The notes beneath the pieces are model-generated. The model was not told the origin of the DNA and did no database searches. It was given only the letters and a program-made list of their open reading frames with translations. From assembly GCF_023656565.1 (NCBI RefSeq), contig NZ_JAMOKG010000003.1:1116001-1180000 (forward strand): DNA of 64,000 nt, given 5' to 3'. The position numbers and the translations under genes were made by a program. Source of the stretch: Flavobacterium tyrosinilyticum (lineage in GTDB: Bacteria > Bacteroidota > Bacteroidia > Flavobacteriales > Flavobacteriaceae). Positions 14,975-23,269 of the stretch are shown piece by piece; within the stretch, counting starts at the first letter, position 1; every line of letters begins with the position of its first letter.

Positions 14975-15607
14975 ATGAGCAATTTCTTAGAAAATCAAAA
15001 TTGGAGATACGCAGTCAAGCAATATGATGCTTCAAAAAAGATATCAGATGCTGATTTAAATACATTAAAAGAAGCAGTAAGATTAAGTGCTTCTTCATAC
15101 GGATTACAACCTTATAAAGTAGTTATTGTTGAAAATCCAGAATTAAGAGAAAAATTAAAAGGAGCAGCTTGGGGACAAACTCAAATTACAGATGCTTCTC
15201 ACCTATTCATTTTTGCAAATGATTTAAGCCTTGATTCAGGTTCTGTTGACAAATACATCAATAATATTAGCGAAGTTAGAGGTGTTCCTGCTGAAGCTTT
15301 AGGCGGATTTAGCGATATGATGAAAGGTGTAATTTCAAATTTATCTGAAGACGCAAAACACATCTGGACGGCAAAACAAACTTATTTAGCTTTAGGAAAC
15401 TTATTAAATGCAGCTGCCGAATTAAAAATTGATGCTACTCCAATGGAAGGTTTCAGCGCAGCTTCTTTCAACGAAATTTTAGGTTTTGACAAATTAGGTC
15501 TAAATGCTTCTGTAATTGCAACTGTAGGTTACAGACATGATGAGGACAAATCTCAACACCAGAAAAAAGTTAGAAAATCACACGAAGAATTATTTATCAC
15601 TCTATAA
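14975..15607 (+). CDS. NAD(P)H-dependent oxidoreductase, nitroreductase family (NfsB-like)
   Basis: The 210-residue protein matches the FMN-dependent nitroreductase fold. RYAVKQYDASKKISDADLNT is near the N-terminus, RLSASSYGLQPYKVVIVENP follows (about 37-56, FMN phosphate site), and IDATPMEGFSAASFNEILGF is near 160, with IATVGYRHDED at the end. Enzymes of this group reduce quinones, nitroaromatics or related electrophiles by two electrons using NAD(P)H. It is the second gene of the MarR operon. The substrate is unknown; detoxification is the family expectation. Confidence 0.9.
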   Translation: MSNFLENQNWRYAVKQYDASKKISDADLNTLKEAVRLSASSYGLQPYKVVIVENPELREKLKGAAWGQTQITDASHLFIFANDLSLDSGSVDKYINNISEVRGVPAEALGGFSDMMKGVISNLSEDAKHIWTAKQTYLALGNLLNAAAELKIDATPMEGFSAASFNEILGFDKLGLNASVIATVGYRHDEDKSQHQKKVRKSHEELFITL

Positions 15608-15646
15608 TTATTTATTAATCAAATTCAAATTTTAATTTTAAAAAAC

Positions 15647-16213
15647 ATGAAAAATTTAAAAACTATTGCAATAGCATTATTCGTAGCAGCTGCTAGTATC
15701 TCAGTAAATGCTCAAACTAAAAAAATCGACGTAAAAGCATCTACTATTAAATGGGTAGGTAAAAAAGTAACTGGAGAGCACTCTGGAACAGTAAACTTCA
15801 AAGAAGGTTCTGTAGTTTTCAAAGGAAAAAAATTAACTGGAGGAAGCTTTACAGTTGATATGACTTCATTAACTTCTACAGATTTAACTGGAGAATACCA
15901 AGGAAAATTAAACGGTCACTTAAAAGCTGACGATTTCTTCGGAACTGACAAATTCCCAACTTCAAAATTAGTTTTCAAAACTATCGGTGCAAAATCTGCT
16001 GACGTTTATACTGTAACTGCAGACTTAACTATCAAAGGAATCACTAAACCAGTAACTTTTGATATCACTGTAAAAGGAAACACAGCTACAACTGCTTTCA
16101 AAGTTGACAGAACTAAATACGATATTAAATACGGTTCAGGTAGCTTCTTCGACGGTTTAGGAGACAAAACTATCAATGACGAATTCGAATTGGCTGTAGC
16201 TTTAAAATTCTAA
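15647..16213 (+). CDS. YceI-family periplasmic lipocalin-like protein
   Basis: The 188-residue protein has a signal peptide (MKNLKTIAIALFVAAASISV, cleaved near NAQ) and one YceI domain: STIKWVGKKVTGEHSGTVNF, SFTVDMTSLTST and the C-terminal FDITVKGNTATTAFKVDRTK. YceI proteins form a lipocalin-like barrel that binds polyisoprenoid or quinone-like chains in the periplasm. That fits an operon with a MarR regulator and a quinone-reductase-like enzyme (inference). Codon choice is strongly biased to AAA, GAA and TTA, suggesting high expression. A strong terminator follows. Confidence 0.93.
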   Translation: MKNLKTIAIALFVAAASISVNAQTKKIDVKASTIKWVGKKVTGEHSGTVNFKEGSVVFKGKKLTGGSFTVDMTSLTSTDLTGEYQGKLNGHLKADDFFGTDKFPTSKLVFKTIGAKSADVYTVTADLTIKGITKPVTFDITVKGNTATTAFKVDRTKYDIKYGSGSFFDGLGDKTINDEFELAVALKF

Positions 16214-16243
16214 TATTTCAAGCTTACTAATTCAGAAATACAA

Positions 16244-16283
16244 TAAACCCCAACAGTTTTTTTACTGTTGGGGTTTATTCTTT
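16244..16283 (+). terminator. Rho-independent-type terminator after the YceI gene
   Basis: A perfect 14-bp stem (TAAACCCCAACAGT, 16244-16257, with 16264-16277) closes a short T-rich loop and is followed by a T-rich run. It ends the MarR-oxidoreductase-YceI operon. Confidence 0.85.
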
Positions 16284-16420
16284 TCTAAGCTTTTCAAAAA
16301 CTTAACATTCTTAATAATATAGTAACGCTTTCGTAATAAGCATCAGGACTTTGATTAACATACGGCTTCTATTTTTGGGACAATTAAAAAAATCAAAAAC
16401 TAGAAATTAAAATCATAGTT

Positions 16421-17701
16421 ATGAAAACAAAATTACATTTTGCATCTATAATCTTCATTATCAGCTTTTTCTCACAAGCTCAACAACAACCAAAAGGAAT
16501 CGTTGGTACTTCAAACTGGATGACTAACTGGACGAGCTTTAAACCAGCTGGTAATGATTATGGCGAAGCAACCAATATAATTGCCGGAACAATTGATAAA
16601 GATACTCGATTGTCAAAGCGTAATATTTATCATTTAGTTGGTGTTGTGTACGTTACAAATAATGCCACTTTAACAATCGAGCCTGGTACTGTAATACGAG
16701 GAGACGATAAAACTTGCGGAACTCTTGTAATTACAAATGGAGCTAAAATTATAGCTGAAGGATTAGAAACCGATCCGATTATTTTTACTTCTGAAAATGA
16801 AATCAACAATAGAAAACCTGGTGACTGGGGCGGAATTATCGTTTTAGGAAAAGCTCCGATAAACTCTCTTGGCGGTATTCATACATTGCCTTTCGATTTA
16901 GATCCAACCTTAAATCATTACGGAGGACAAGATCCGGAAGACAACTCTGGAATTATTAAATACGTGAGAATTGAATATGCTGGAAGAAAATTAAGTGCTT
17001 CTAAAGAATTAAATGGTCTTTCTCTTGCCGGCGTTGGAAGAAAAACAATTGTTAGCCATGTTCAAGTTAGCTTTTCGAATGATGATTCTTTCGAATGTTA
17101 TGGTGGAGATTTGAATCTAAGCAATTTGGTTTCATTTAGAACAACAGATGATGATTTTGATTTTACCCAAGGTGCTCAAATTAATATTAGCAACAGTATT
17201 GCTGTTCGCCATCCGTTTTCTTCAGATGTTTCAGGTTCAAGATGTTTTGAGGTAGATTCATACGAAAAAGTTGCTGCTACAGACATGACTAAAAAAATGA
17301 CTAAAATAAATGCCAACAATATTACATTGGTTAATTTAGAAGAAAACAATCAAGGTTTGGTTAGAGAATCTGCTTACATTAAAGAAAATACCTATTTCAA
17401 TTTAACGAATAGTGTCGTTTCAGGATTTGCTCCTTTCATTTTATTGGAAGGAAATATCGGAAATGGTGAAGCAAATCTATCAAAAATCACTTTTAAAAAT
17501 GTAATTGCAAACAATTGTCAAGGAGAAATTGAAAGTGAATCTGGAAGCAATATTCCTGGTATAAAAAATTATTATGGCAACCCAGCTTACGGAATAGAGT
17601 ATACAAAAATGAAACTTAGCGAGCTTTTTGCTATTCCAAATATTAAAGGAAACCCAGATTTTAGATTAAACATAAATAACACGGTAGCAAGTGGTAACTA
17701 A
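16421..17701 (+). CDS. Secreted right-handed beta-helix-like protein of unknown function
   Basis: The 426-residue protein has a signal peptide (MKTKLHFASIIFIISFFSQA) and no lipobox. The early part reads TRLSKRNIYHLVGVVYVTNN and then ATLTIEPGTVIRGDD, followed by NGAKIIAEGLETDPIIFTSE. This is a strand-turn pattern common in surface proteins of Bacteroidota that start with a capping element and continue as a parallel beta-helix (DDSFECYGGDLNLSNLVSFR, TDDDFDFTQGAQINISNSIA). I see no obvious type IX C-terminal sorting domain. No enzyme motif is recognised. A -7 element TATTTTTG is at 16370-16377, with TTG at 16351. Confidence 0.65.
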   Translation: MKTKLHFASIIFIISFFSQAQQQPKGIVGTSNWMTNWTSFKPAGNDYGEATNIIAGTIDKDTRLSKRNIYHLVGVVYVTNNATLTIEPGTVIRGDDKTCGTLVITNGAKIIAEGLETDPIIFTSENEINNRKPGDWGGIIVLGKAPINSLGGIHTLPFDLDPTLNHYGGQDPEDNSGIIKYVRIEYAGRKLSASKELNGLSLAGVGRKTIVSHVQVSFSNDDSFECYGGDLNLSNLVSFRTTDDDFDFTQGAQINISNSIAVRHPFSSDVSGSRCFEVDSYEKVAATDMTKKMTKINANNITLVNLEENNQGLVRESAYIKENTYFNLTNSVVSGFAPFILLEGNIGNGEANLSKITFKNVIANNCQGEIESESGSNIPGIKNYYGNPAYGIEYTKMKLSELFAIPNIKGNPDFRLNINNTVASGN

Positions 17702-17798
17702 GGAGTTATAGAGATACTTTTAATTAAAATTTAACAAATTTTACAAATTAGAAAAGATTTTTTTCAAATTTTATGTACTCTAATTAAAATTACATTTA

Positions 17799-17806
17799 TA
17801 TCTTTG
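17799..17806 (+). promoter_or_regulatory. TAnnTTTG -7 element of the trp operon
   Basis: TATCTTTG is a perfect -7 match 18 bp before the leader-peptide ATG. It is the only good promoter between the preceding gene and trpE. Confidence 0.6.
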
Positions 17807-17824
17807 TGACATCAAAATAAAAAA

Positions 17825-17881
17825 ATGAGAACAATTTTAAACAATACTTGGTGGTGGAGCAATTTACGTCAGACGTCGTGA
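17825..17881 (+). CDS. trpL: trp operon leader peptide
   Basis: The 18-codon reading frame translates as MRTILNNTWWWSNLRQTS and has three consecutive Trp codons (17849-17857). It lies just after a -7 element and before a terminator and trpE, exactly where a classical attenuation leader belongs. Low charged tRNA-Trp would stall ribosomes at these codons and change downstream RNA folding. AACAATAC (17840-17847), which overlaps the peptide, pairs with GTATTGTT (17897-17904), a plausible 1:2 stem. The peptide itself probably has no function apart from its translation. Confidence 0.88.
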   Translation: MRTILNNTWWWSNLRQTS

Positions 17882-17884
17882 ACG

Positions 17885-17954
17885 AAGCTTCCTATGGTAT
17901 TGTTAAAACTATAAAATATAAAAGGGCTTGTCATCACGACAAGCCCTTTTTTTT
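17885..17954 (+). terminator. trp attenuator with candidate antiterminator
   Basis: A perfect 12-bp stem AAAGGGCTTGTC (17921-17932) with GACAAGCCCTTT (17938-17949) and a T run make an intrinsic terminator 48 bp before trpE. The upstream AAGC-tt-CCT (17885-17893) can pair instead with AGGGCTT (17923-17929), with a 2-nt bulge. This is a candidate antiterminator that would form when the ribosome stalls at the Trp codons. Confidence 0.85.
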
Positions 17955-18001
17955 GGATCAAATTGAAAATAAACTAACAGAACAACATAAAACTATATAT
18001 T

Positions 18002-19402
18002 TTGAAACCTTTTATTCTTAATACACATTACAAACAAATTCTGGCAGATACGGTAACGCCAGTAAGTATTTATTTCAAAATCAGAGATAAATTCCCAAAT
18101 AGTTTATTACTAGAAAGTAGTGATTATCATGGAAATGACAACAGTTTTTCTTATATCTGCTGCAATCCGATTGCTACAATTAAAATAGAAAATGAAGTTA
18201 TTTCTAAAACTTTCCCTGACGGAACTTCAGAAAAAATCAATATTGATGCTTCAACAAATATTCCTCAGGTAATTCAGGAATTTTCAAGTCAGTTTAAATC
18301 AGAAAAAAACGATTTTAAATTCATCAATAACGGTTTATTCGGATACATTTCTTACGATGCTGTTCGTTATTTCGAAAAAGTATCTATTGCAAAAAAAGAC
18401 AATGCGACTTCTATTCCAGATATTTTTTATGCTGTTTATCAGAACATTATTGCAATCAATCACTTTAAAAATGAAGCTTATATTTTTTGCCATAGTCTAG
18501 ACGGAAAAAACAATATTTCAGAAATCGAGCAATTATTACAATCTAGAAATATAGCTTCTTATAAATTTTCTAAAGAAGGCGAAGGTTTCTCTAACTTAAC
18601 CGATGAGGAATTTAAAACAAATGTGGCTTTAGCCAAAAAACATTGCTATCGTGGAGATGTTTTCCAATTAGTTCTTTCTCGTCGATTTACTCAAGGTTTC
18701 AAAGGAGATGAATTTAATGTTTATAGAGCTTTAAGAAGCATCAACCCTTCTCCGTATTTATTTTTCTTTGATTATGGAGATTTCAAAATATTCGGTTCTT
18801 CGCCAGAAGCACAAATTATTGTGAAAGATAGAAAAGCCGAAATTCACCCAATTGCAGGAACTTTCAAAAGAACTGGAAACGACGAACGCGATGCTCTTTT
18901 AGCAAAAGAACTTTCAGAAGATAAAAAAGAGAACAGTGAACATGTTATGCTTGTTGATTTGGCAAGAAACGATTTAAGCAGAAATGGTCACGATGTCAAT
19001 GTAGAAAAATATAGAGAAGTACAGTTTTTCTCTCACGTAATACACTTAGTTTCAAAAGTTACGGGACATTTGCACGAGAAAGCAACTACAATGCAAGTTG
19101 TAGCAGACACTTTCCCAGCAGGAACTTTGAGCGGCGCACCAAAACACAGAGCGATGCAGTTAATTGAAGATTGCGAAAAAACAAATCGTAATTTTTATGG
19201 AGGCGCAATTGGAGTTATGGATTTTGAAGGAAACTTTAATCACGCCATTATGATTCGAACTTTCCTTTCTAAAAATCATCAATTGCATTGTCAAGCTGGA
19301 GCCGGAATTGTAGCAAGTTCTGATGAAGAAAGCGAAATGCAGGAAGTTTATAATAAATTAAGAGCATTGAACACGGCTCTTGAAATGGCGGAGAAAATTT
19401 AG
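18002..19402 (+). CDS. trpE: Anthranilate synthase component I
   Basis: The 466-residue enzyme makes anthranilate from chorismate with ammonia from TrpG. It has the chorismate-binding fold: GDVFQLVLSRRFTQGFKGDE, SPYLFFFDYGDFKIFGSSPE, HPIAGTFKRTGNDERDALLA, AGTLSGAPKHRAMQLIE and YGGAIGVMDFEGNFNHAIMI. The start is a TTG codon at 18002 (MKPFILNTHYKQILAD); no in-frame ATG is available upstream within the terminator region, and the N-terminus matches family expectation. Feedback inhibition by Trp is usual: LLLESSD near residue 35 resembles the allosteric site. It is the first structural gene after the attenuator. Confidence 0.97.
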   Translation: MKPFILNTHYKQILADTVTPVSIYFKIRDKFPNSLLLESSDYHGNDNSFSYICCNPIATIKIENEVISKTFPDGTSEKINIDASTNIPQVIQEFSSQFKSEKNDFKFINNGLFGYISYDAVRYFEKVSIAKKDNATSIPDIFYAVYQNIIAINHFKNEAYIFCHSLDGKNNISEIEQLLQSRNIASYKFSKEGEGFSNLTDEEFKTNVALAKKHCYRGDVFQLVLSRRFTQGFKGDEFNVYRALRSINPSPYLFFFDYGDFKIFGSSPEAQIIVKDRKAEIHPIAGTFKRTGNDERDALLAKELSEDKKENSEHVMLVDLARNDLSRNGHDVNVEKYREVQFFSHVIHLVSKVTGHLHEKATTMQVVADTFPAGTLSGAPKHRAMQLIEDCEKTNRNFYGGAIGVMDFEGNFNHAIMIRTFLSKNHQLHCQAGAGIVASSDEESEMQEVYNKLRALNTALEMAEKI

Positions 19403-19476
19403 TCATCAGTGTTCCGTTTTCAGTCGCAGAACTTGAAACCTGAAACTTAAAATAATTAACCACAAACTATAAAACC

Positions 19477-19920
19477 ATGAAAAAAGCAGTATCCATTTTA
19501 GTTTTAATCATTACGATGATATCTTGTAATTTAGGAAAAAAGCACAATCCAATTGAAGGAACCTGGCGTCTTATTTCAGCTGAAACTACCGAGAAAGACT
19601 CGACTTTTTCGACTTTCAACACAAAAACAAAAATGATTAAGATTATTAACGATACACATTTTGCTTTTTTTAATCATGATTTGAAAAACGGAAAAGATTC
19701 AACAGCAGCATTGTTCTTTGGCGGAGGCGGAAAGTATACTTTAAAAGACAGTATTTATACAGAAAACTTAGAGTTCTTTAACAATCGCGATTGGGAAAAC
19801 AACAAATTTGAATTTGTTGTGAAAGTTCAAAACGACACTTTAATTCAGAAAGGTGTAGAAAAAATAGAAAAATTAGGAGTAGATCGTGTTATTATAGAAA
19901 AATACGTTCGAGAAAAATAA
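19477..19920 (+). CDS. Small lipoprotein, lipocalin-like, inserted in the trp operon
   Basis: The 147-residue protein has a lipoprotein signal (MKKAVSILVLIITMISC, lipobox Cys17) and then HNPIEGTWRLISAETTEKDS, a start typical of the lipocalin-like or DUF4488 group. Beta strands follow (DTHFAFFNHDLKNGKDSTAA, GGGGKYTLKDSIYTENLEFF). It has no known link to tryptophan synthesis. It separates trpE from trpG and is flanked by repeat words (CAAGTTTCAAG), which suggests later insertion. The function is unknown; it is probably anchored in the periplasmic face of a membrane. Confidence 0.75.
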   Translation: MKKAVSILVLIITMISCNLGKKHNPIEGTWRLISAETTEKDSTFSTFNTKTKMIKIINDTHFAFFNHDLKNGKDSTAALFFGGGGKYTLKDSIYTENLEFFNNRDWENNKFEFVVKVQNDTLIQKGVEKIEKLGVDRVIIEKYVREK

Positions 19921-19929
19921 ATAAAATTT

Positions 19930-20005
19930 AGTTTCAAGTTTTCTTTGTTTCAAGTTTCAAGTTAGGAAACTTAGAACATTAGAATCTTAGCAACTTAGTA
20001 CCTTA
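19930..20005. repeat. TTTCAAG and CTTAGnA word repeat before trpG
   Basis: The spacer consists of TTTCAAGTTT words followed by the tandem degenerate unit CTTAGnAn (CTTAGAACATTAGAATCTTAG...), ending next to the start codon. Similar arrays occur at 20625-20665, 31628-31665, 40565-40605 and 59095-59262. Confidence 0.6.
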
Positions 20006-20010
20006 AAAAA

Positions 20011-20577
20011 ATGAAAAAGATTTTAGTTATAGACAATTACGATAGTTTCACTTACAATTTAGTGCACTATTTAGAAGATTTAAACTGTGAAGTTACCGTT
20101 TACAGAAACGACGAATTCGATATTGATGAAATCGCTTCTTTTGAGAAAATTTTACTTTCTCCAGGGCCTGGAATTCCAGATGAAGCAGGTTTGTTAAAAG
20201 CAGTAATCGAAAAATACAGTCCCACAAAAAGCATTCTTGGGGTTTGTTTAGGACAACAAGCGATTGGAGAAGTTTTTGGCGGAACGCTTTCTAACCTTGA
20301 TAAAGTGTACCACGGAGTTGCTACAAATGTAAAAACAGTAGTTTCAGATGAAATTTTGTTTGAAGGTTTAGGAAACGAATTCGAAGTTGGAAGATATCAC
20401 TCATGGGTTGTCGACAGCAATTTGCCTGAAGATTTAGAAGCAACTTCGGTAGACGAAAACGGACAAATTATGTCCTTACGTCACAAAACTTATGATGTGA
20501 GAGGCGTTCAATTTCATCCAGAAAGTGTTTTGACTCCAAATGGTAAAAGGATTTTGGAGAATTGGATTAAGAGTTAG
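20011..20577 (+). CDS. trpG: Anthranilate synthase component II, glutamine amidotransferase
   Basis: The 188-residue class I amidotransferase begins MKKILVIDNYDSFTYNLVHY. It has the oxyanion and nucleophile blocks ILLSPGPGIPDEAG and LGVCLGQQAIGEVFGG (catalytic Cys79), and the His-Glu pair in GVQFHPESVLTPNG. It hydrolyses glutamine and feeds ammonia to TrpE. Homologues can also serve PabB, but the position between trpE and trpD makes the anthranilate role certain enough. The gene is preceded and followed by short repeat-word spacers. Confidence 0.96.
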   Translation: MKKILVIDNYDSFTYNLVHYLEDLNCEVTVYRNDEFDIDEIASFEKILLSPGPGIPDEAGLLKAVIEKYSPTKSILGVCLGQQAIGEVFGGTLSNLDKVYHGVATNVKTVVSDEILFEGLGNEFEVGRYHSWVVDSNLPEDLEATSVDENGQIMSLRHKTYDVRGVQFHPESVLTPNGKRILENWIKS

Positions 20578-20579
20578 TG

Positions 20580-20668
20580 ATTAGAATTTTTAGTATTCAG
20601 TCTCAGTTTACAGTCTCAGTAAAAAACTTAGAATCTCAGCATCTTAGAACCTTAGCAACTTTAAAAAA
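20580..20668. repeat. CAGTCTCAG and CTTAGnA word repeat before trpD
   Basis: The spacer has CAGTCTCAG units and then a CTTAGAATCTCAGCATCTTAG-type array ending a few bases before the trpD ATG. It is the same word family as before trpG. Confidence 0.55.
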
Positions 20669-21661
20669 ATGAAAACTATATTAAACAAATTAATCAACCA
20701 CGAAGTTCTTACTAAAGAAGAAGCAAAAAACGTATTGATTAATATTTCAAGCGGTCAATACAATCCAAGTCAGATTTCGGCATTTTTGACTGTTTTTATG
20801 ATGCGAAGCATTACAATTGATGAACTTTCGGGCTTTCGCGAAGCTTTGTTAGATCTTTGCATTCGTGTTGATTTATCAGCTTACAATACCATCGATTTAT
20901 GCGGAACGGGCGGTGACGGAAAAGACACCTTCAACATTTCGACTTTGGCTTCTTTTGTATCAGCAGGAGCTGGAATAAAAGTTGCAAAACATGGAAATTA
21001 CGGAGTTTCTTCTATTTCTGGATCCAGCAACGTGATGGAAAAAATGGGAATTAAATTTAGCAACGATTCTTCCTTTTTAGAAAAATGTATCGATCAGGCT
21101 GGAATCTGCGTTTTGCATGCTCCCCTATTTCACCCAGCAATGAAAAATGTTGGACCAATTAGAAAAGAATTGGCGGTAAAAACATTCTTTAATATGTTAG
21201 GACCAATGGTAAATCCTGCATTTCCACAAAATCAATTGGTTGGAGTTTTCAACTTAGAATTGGCAAGAATGTATGCTTATTTATATCAAAATACAGATAC
21301 CAATTTTACGATCTTACATTCGCTTGACGGATATGATGAAATTTCATTAACTGGTCCAACCAAAACAATTTCCAACCATATGGAGGGAATGTTGAATCCA
21401 GAAGATTTTGGTGTTCGTCTTCTTTCTCAAACCGAAATTGAAGGAGGAAAAACAATTGAAGAATCTGCAGAAATTTTTACGAATATAATTTCTGGAAAAG
21501 GAAATGAAGCACAGAATAATGTAGTTTGTGCCAATGCTGCAATGGCAATTTCAACCGTTACAAAATGTTCTCCAAAAGAAGGATTTGAACTGGCTAAAGA
21601 AAGTTTATTGTCTGGAAAAGGATTAAAAGCATTACAGAAATTACAAGAATTAAGCAGGTAA
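20669..21661 (+). CDS. trpD: Anthranilate phosphoribosyltransferase
   Basis: The 330-residue enzyme transfers phosphoribose from PRPP to anthranilate. Family motifs are clear: LCGTGGDGKDTFNISTLASF (PRPP and glycine loop, about 77-96), KHGNYGVSSISGSSNVMEKM, LFHPAMKNVGPIRKELAVKT and FNMLGPMVNPA. Length is typical. It is the third biosynthetic gene of the operon, between trpG and trpC, and is not fused to trpG. Confidence 0.97.
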   Translation: MKTILNKLINHEVLTKEEAKNVLINISSGQYNPSQISAFLTVFMMRSITIDELSGFREALLDLCIRVDLSAYNTIDLCGTGGDGKDTFNISTLASFVSAGAGIKVAKHGNYGVSSISGSSNVMEKMGIKFSNDSSFLEKCIDQAGICVLHAPLFHPAMKNVGPIRKELAVKTFFNMLGPMVNPAFPQNQLVGVFNLELARMYAYLYQNTDTNFTILHSLDGYDEISLTGPTKTISNHMEGMLNPEDFGVRLLSQTEIEGGKTIEESAEIFTNIISGKGNEAQNNVVCANAAMAISTVTKCSPKEGFELAKESLLSGKGLKALQKLQELSR

Positions 21662-21665
21662 AAAA

Positions 21666-21736
21666 TTGTTTCAAGTTTCAGGTTTCAAGTTTCAAGTTGT
21701 TGGAACGAACCTGAAACTTGAAACCTGAAACAAACA
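21666..21736. repeat. TTTCAAG palindrome between trpD and trpC
   Basis: Arms made from TTGTTTCAAGTTTCAGG words (about 21666-21699) face complementary CCTGAAACTTGAAACC words (21710-21736), ending just before trpC. The same words are found at 12346-12539 and 19930-19965. Confidence 0.7.
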
Positions 21737-21741
21737 AAATA

Positions 21742-22527
21742 ATGAATATCCTAGATAAAATAATAATAGACAAAAAACAAGAAGTGATTTTGAAGAAATC
21801 GATTATTCCGGTTTCTCAGTTAGAAGCTTCAGTATTTTTTGGAAAAAAGATAATTTCTCTTAGTCAGAAATTAAAAGAAAGCAATTCTGGAATTATTGCT
21901 GAACACAAGCGCCGTTCTCCTTCAAAATCAATCATCAACAATAATTTTACCGTTGAAGAAGTAGTTAAAGGTTATGAGAATGCGGGCGCATGCGGAATTT
22001 CAGTTTTAACCGATGGTAAATATTTTGGCGGATCACTTGACGATTTACTTTTAGCAAGAGCTTCGGTAAATATTCCGCTTTTGCGAAAAGAATTTATTGT
22101 AGACGAATACCAGATCTTAGAAGCAAAAGCTCATGGTGCCGATTTGATTTTGTTAATCGCAGCAGTTTTAACTCGCGAAGAAATCAAATCTTTATCTGAA
22201 TTTGCAAAAAGTTTAGGTTTAGAAGTTTTGCTTGAAGTACATAATCAAGAAGAATTAGAAAAATCAATTATGCCGACTTTAGATATGATTGGCGTAAATA
22301 ACAGAAATTTAAAAACATTCGAAGTAAGCTTAGATTTTAGTAAAGAATTGGCTTCACAAATTCCGAATGATTTTGTAAAAGTGTCTGAAAGCGGTATTTC
22401 ATCAATTGAAGCCATTCAGGAACTTAAACCTTACGGTTACAAAGGTTTCTTAATTGGAGAAAACTTCATGAAAACCGATAACGCAGGACAAGCCGCAACA
22501 GAATTTATTAACAAGCTAAGCCTGTAA
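21742..22527 (+). CDS. trpC: Indole-3-glycerol phosphate synthase
   Basis: I chose the ATG at 21742 (MNILDKIIIDKKQEVILKK) because an upstream in-frame TTG at 21718 lies inside the palindromic spacer. The 261-residue TIM barrel has IIAEHKRRSPSKSIIN (the catalytic Lys of the SPSKG-type motif), ACGISVLTDGKYFGGSLDDL, LLRKEFIVDEYQILEAKAHG, IGVNNRNLKTFEV and SESGISSIEAI. It converts carboxyphenylamino-deoxyribulose phosphate to indole-3-glycerol phosphate. Confidence 0.97.
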   Translation: MNILDKIIIDKKQEVILKKSIIPVSQLEASVFFGKKIISLSQKLKESNSGIIAEHKRRSPSKSIINNNFTVEEVVKGYENAGACGISVLTDGKYFGGSLDDLLLARASVNIPLLRKEFIVDEYQILEAKAHGADLILLIAAVLTREEIKSLSEFAKSLGLEVLLEVHNQEELEKSIMPTLDMIGVNNRNLKTFEVSLDFSKELASQIPNDFVKVSESGISSIEAIQELKPYGYKGFLIGENFMKTDNAGQAATEFINKLSL

Positions 22528-22530
22528 ACG

Positions 22531-22613
22531 TTTGCCACAAAGTCACAAAGGCGCAAATTTAATTTGTGCTCATTTGTAAAAAAACTTAGTGTCTTAGCGC
22601 CTTCGTGGCAAAA
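22531..22613. repeat. GCCACAAAG palindrome between trpC and trpF
   Basis: TTTGCCACAAAGTCACAAAG (22531-22550, with GCGC following) is answered by GCGCCTTCGTGGCAAA (22597-22612). Related GCCACGAAGGCGCTAAG words occur at 45169-45400. Confidence 0.65.
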
Positions 22614-22624
22614 AAAATAAAAAA

Positions 22625-23257
22625 ATGAAACTCAAAATATGCGGCATGAAATATCCCGAAAACATTCTCGAAGTAGGTGCACTCCTACCTGATTATATGG
22701 GATTTATTTTCTGGGAAAAATCCGCTAGATATTGCAATGGGAATGTTCCCGAATTGATAAAAACAATCAAAAAAGTGGGCGTTTTTGTTAATCAAAGTCA
22801 GGAAGAAATTCTAGAAAAAGTCGAAAAATACAACTTACAAGCAGTTCAATTACACGGGGAAGAATCAGTTGAATTTTGCTCAGCATTAAAAGAAAAACTT
22901 CCAAAAAAAATTGAAATTATTAAAGTCTTTTCGGCCGATGAAAATTTTGATTTTGAAATCATAAAACCTTTTGAAAATGTCTGTGATTATTTTCTATTTG
23001 ATACTAAAGGAAAACTTCCGGGCGGAAACGGAACAACTTTCGACTGGAGCATATTAAAAAAATACAATTCAAAAAAACCTTTCTTTTTAAGCGGCGGAAT
23101 TGGAATGAATGAATTAAAAGCCATTGAAGAAATTTCAAAAACAAAATTACCTATTTATGCTGTCGATGTAAATAGTAAATTTGAAATCGAACCAGGGCTG
23201 AAAAATAAAAATCTATTAAGCATCTTCAAACGAAAATTTGATGTTGCCAACTTTTAA
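22625..23257 (+). CDS. trpF: Phosphoribosylanthranilate isomerase
   Basis: The 210-residue TIM-barrel enzyme performs the Amadori rearrangement before TrpC. It has the starting motif LKICGMKYPENILEV with the catalytic Cys, then YMGFIFWEKSARY, VGVFVNQSQEEI, AVQLHGEES, FLFDTKGKLPGGNGTTFDWS (catalytic Asp) and FFLSGGIGMNEL. Length is typical. It is separated by 12 bp from trpB and is probably translationally linked to it. Confidence 0.96.
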   Translation: MKLKICGMKYPENILEVGALLPDYMGFIFWEKSARYCNGNVPELIKTIKKVGVFVNQSQEEILEKVEKYNLQAVQLHGEESVEFCSALKEKLPKKIEIIKVFSADENFDFEIIKPFENVCDYFLFDTKGKLPGGNGTTFDWSILKKYNSKKPFFLSGGIGMNELKAIEEISKTKLPIYAVDVNSKFEIEPGLKNKNLLSIFKRKFDVANF

Positions 23258-23269
23258 AATTTAAATAAA

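Noticed and set aside
21718..21741. TTG start for trpC
   Set aside because: It lies in the arm of a palindromic spacer; the ATG at 21742 starts the family-conserved N-terminus.
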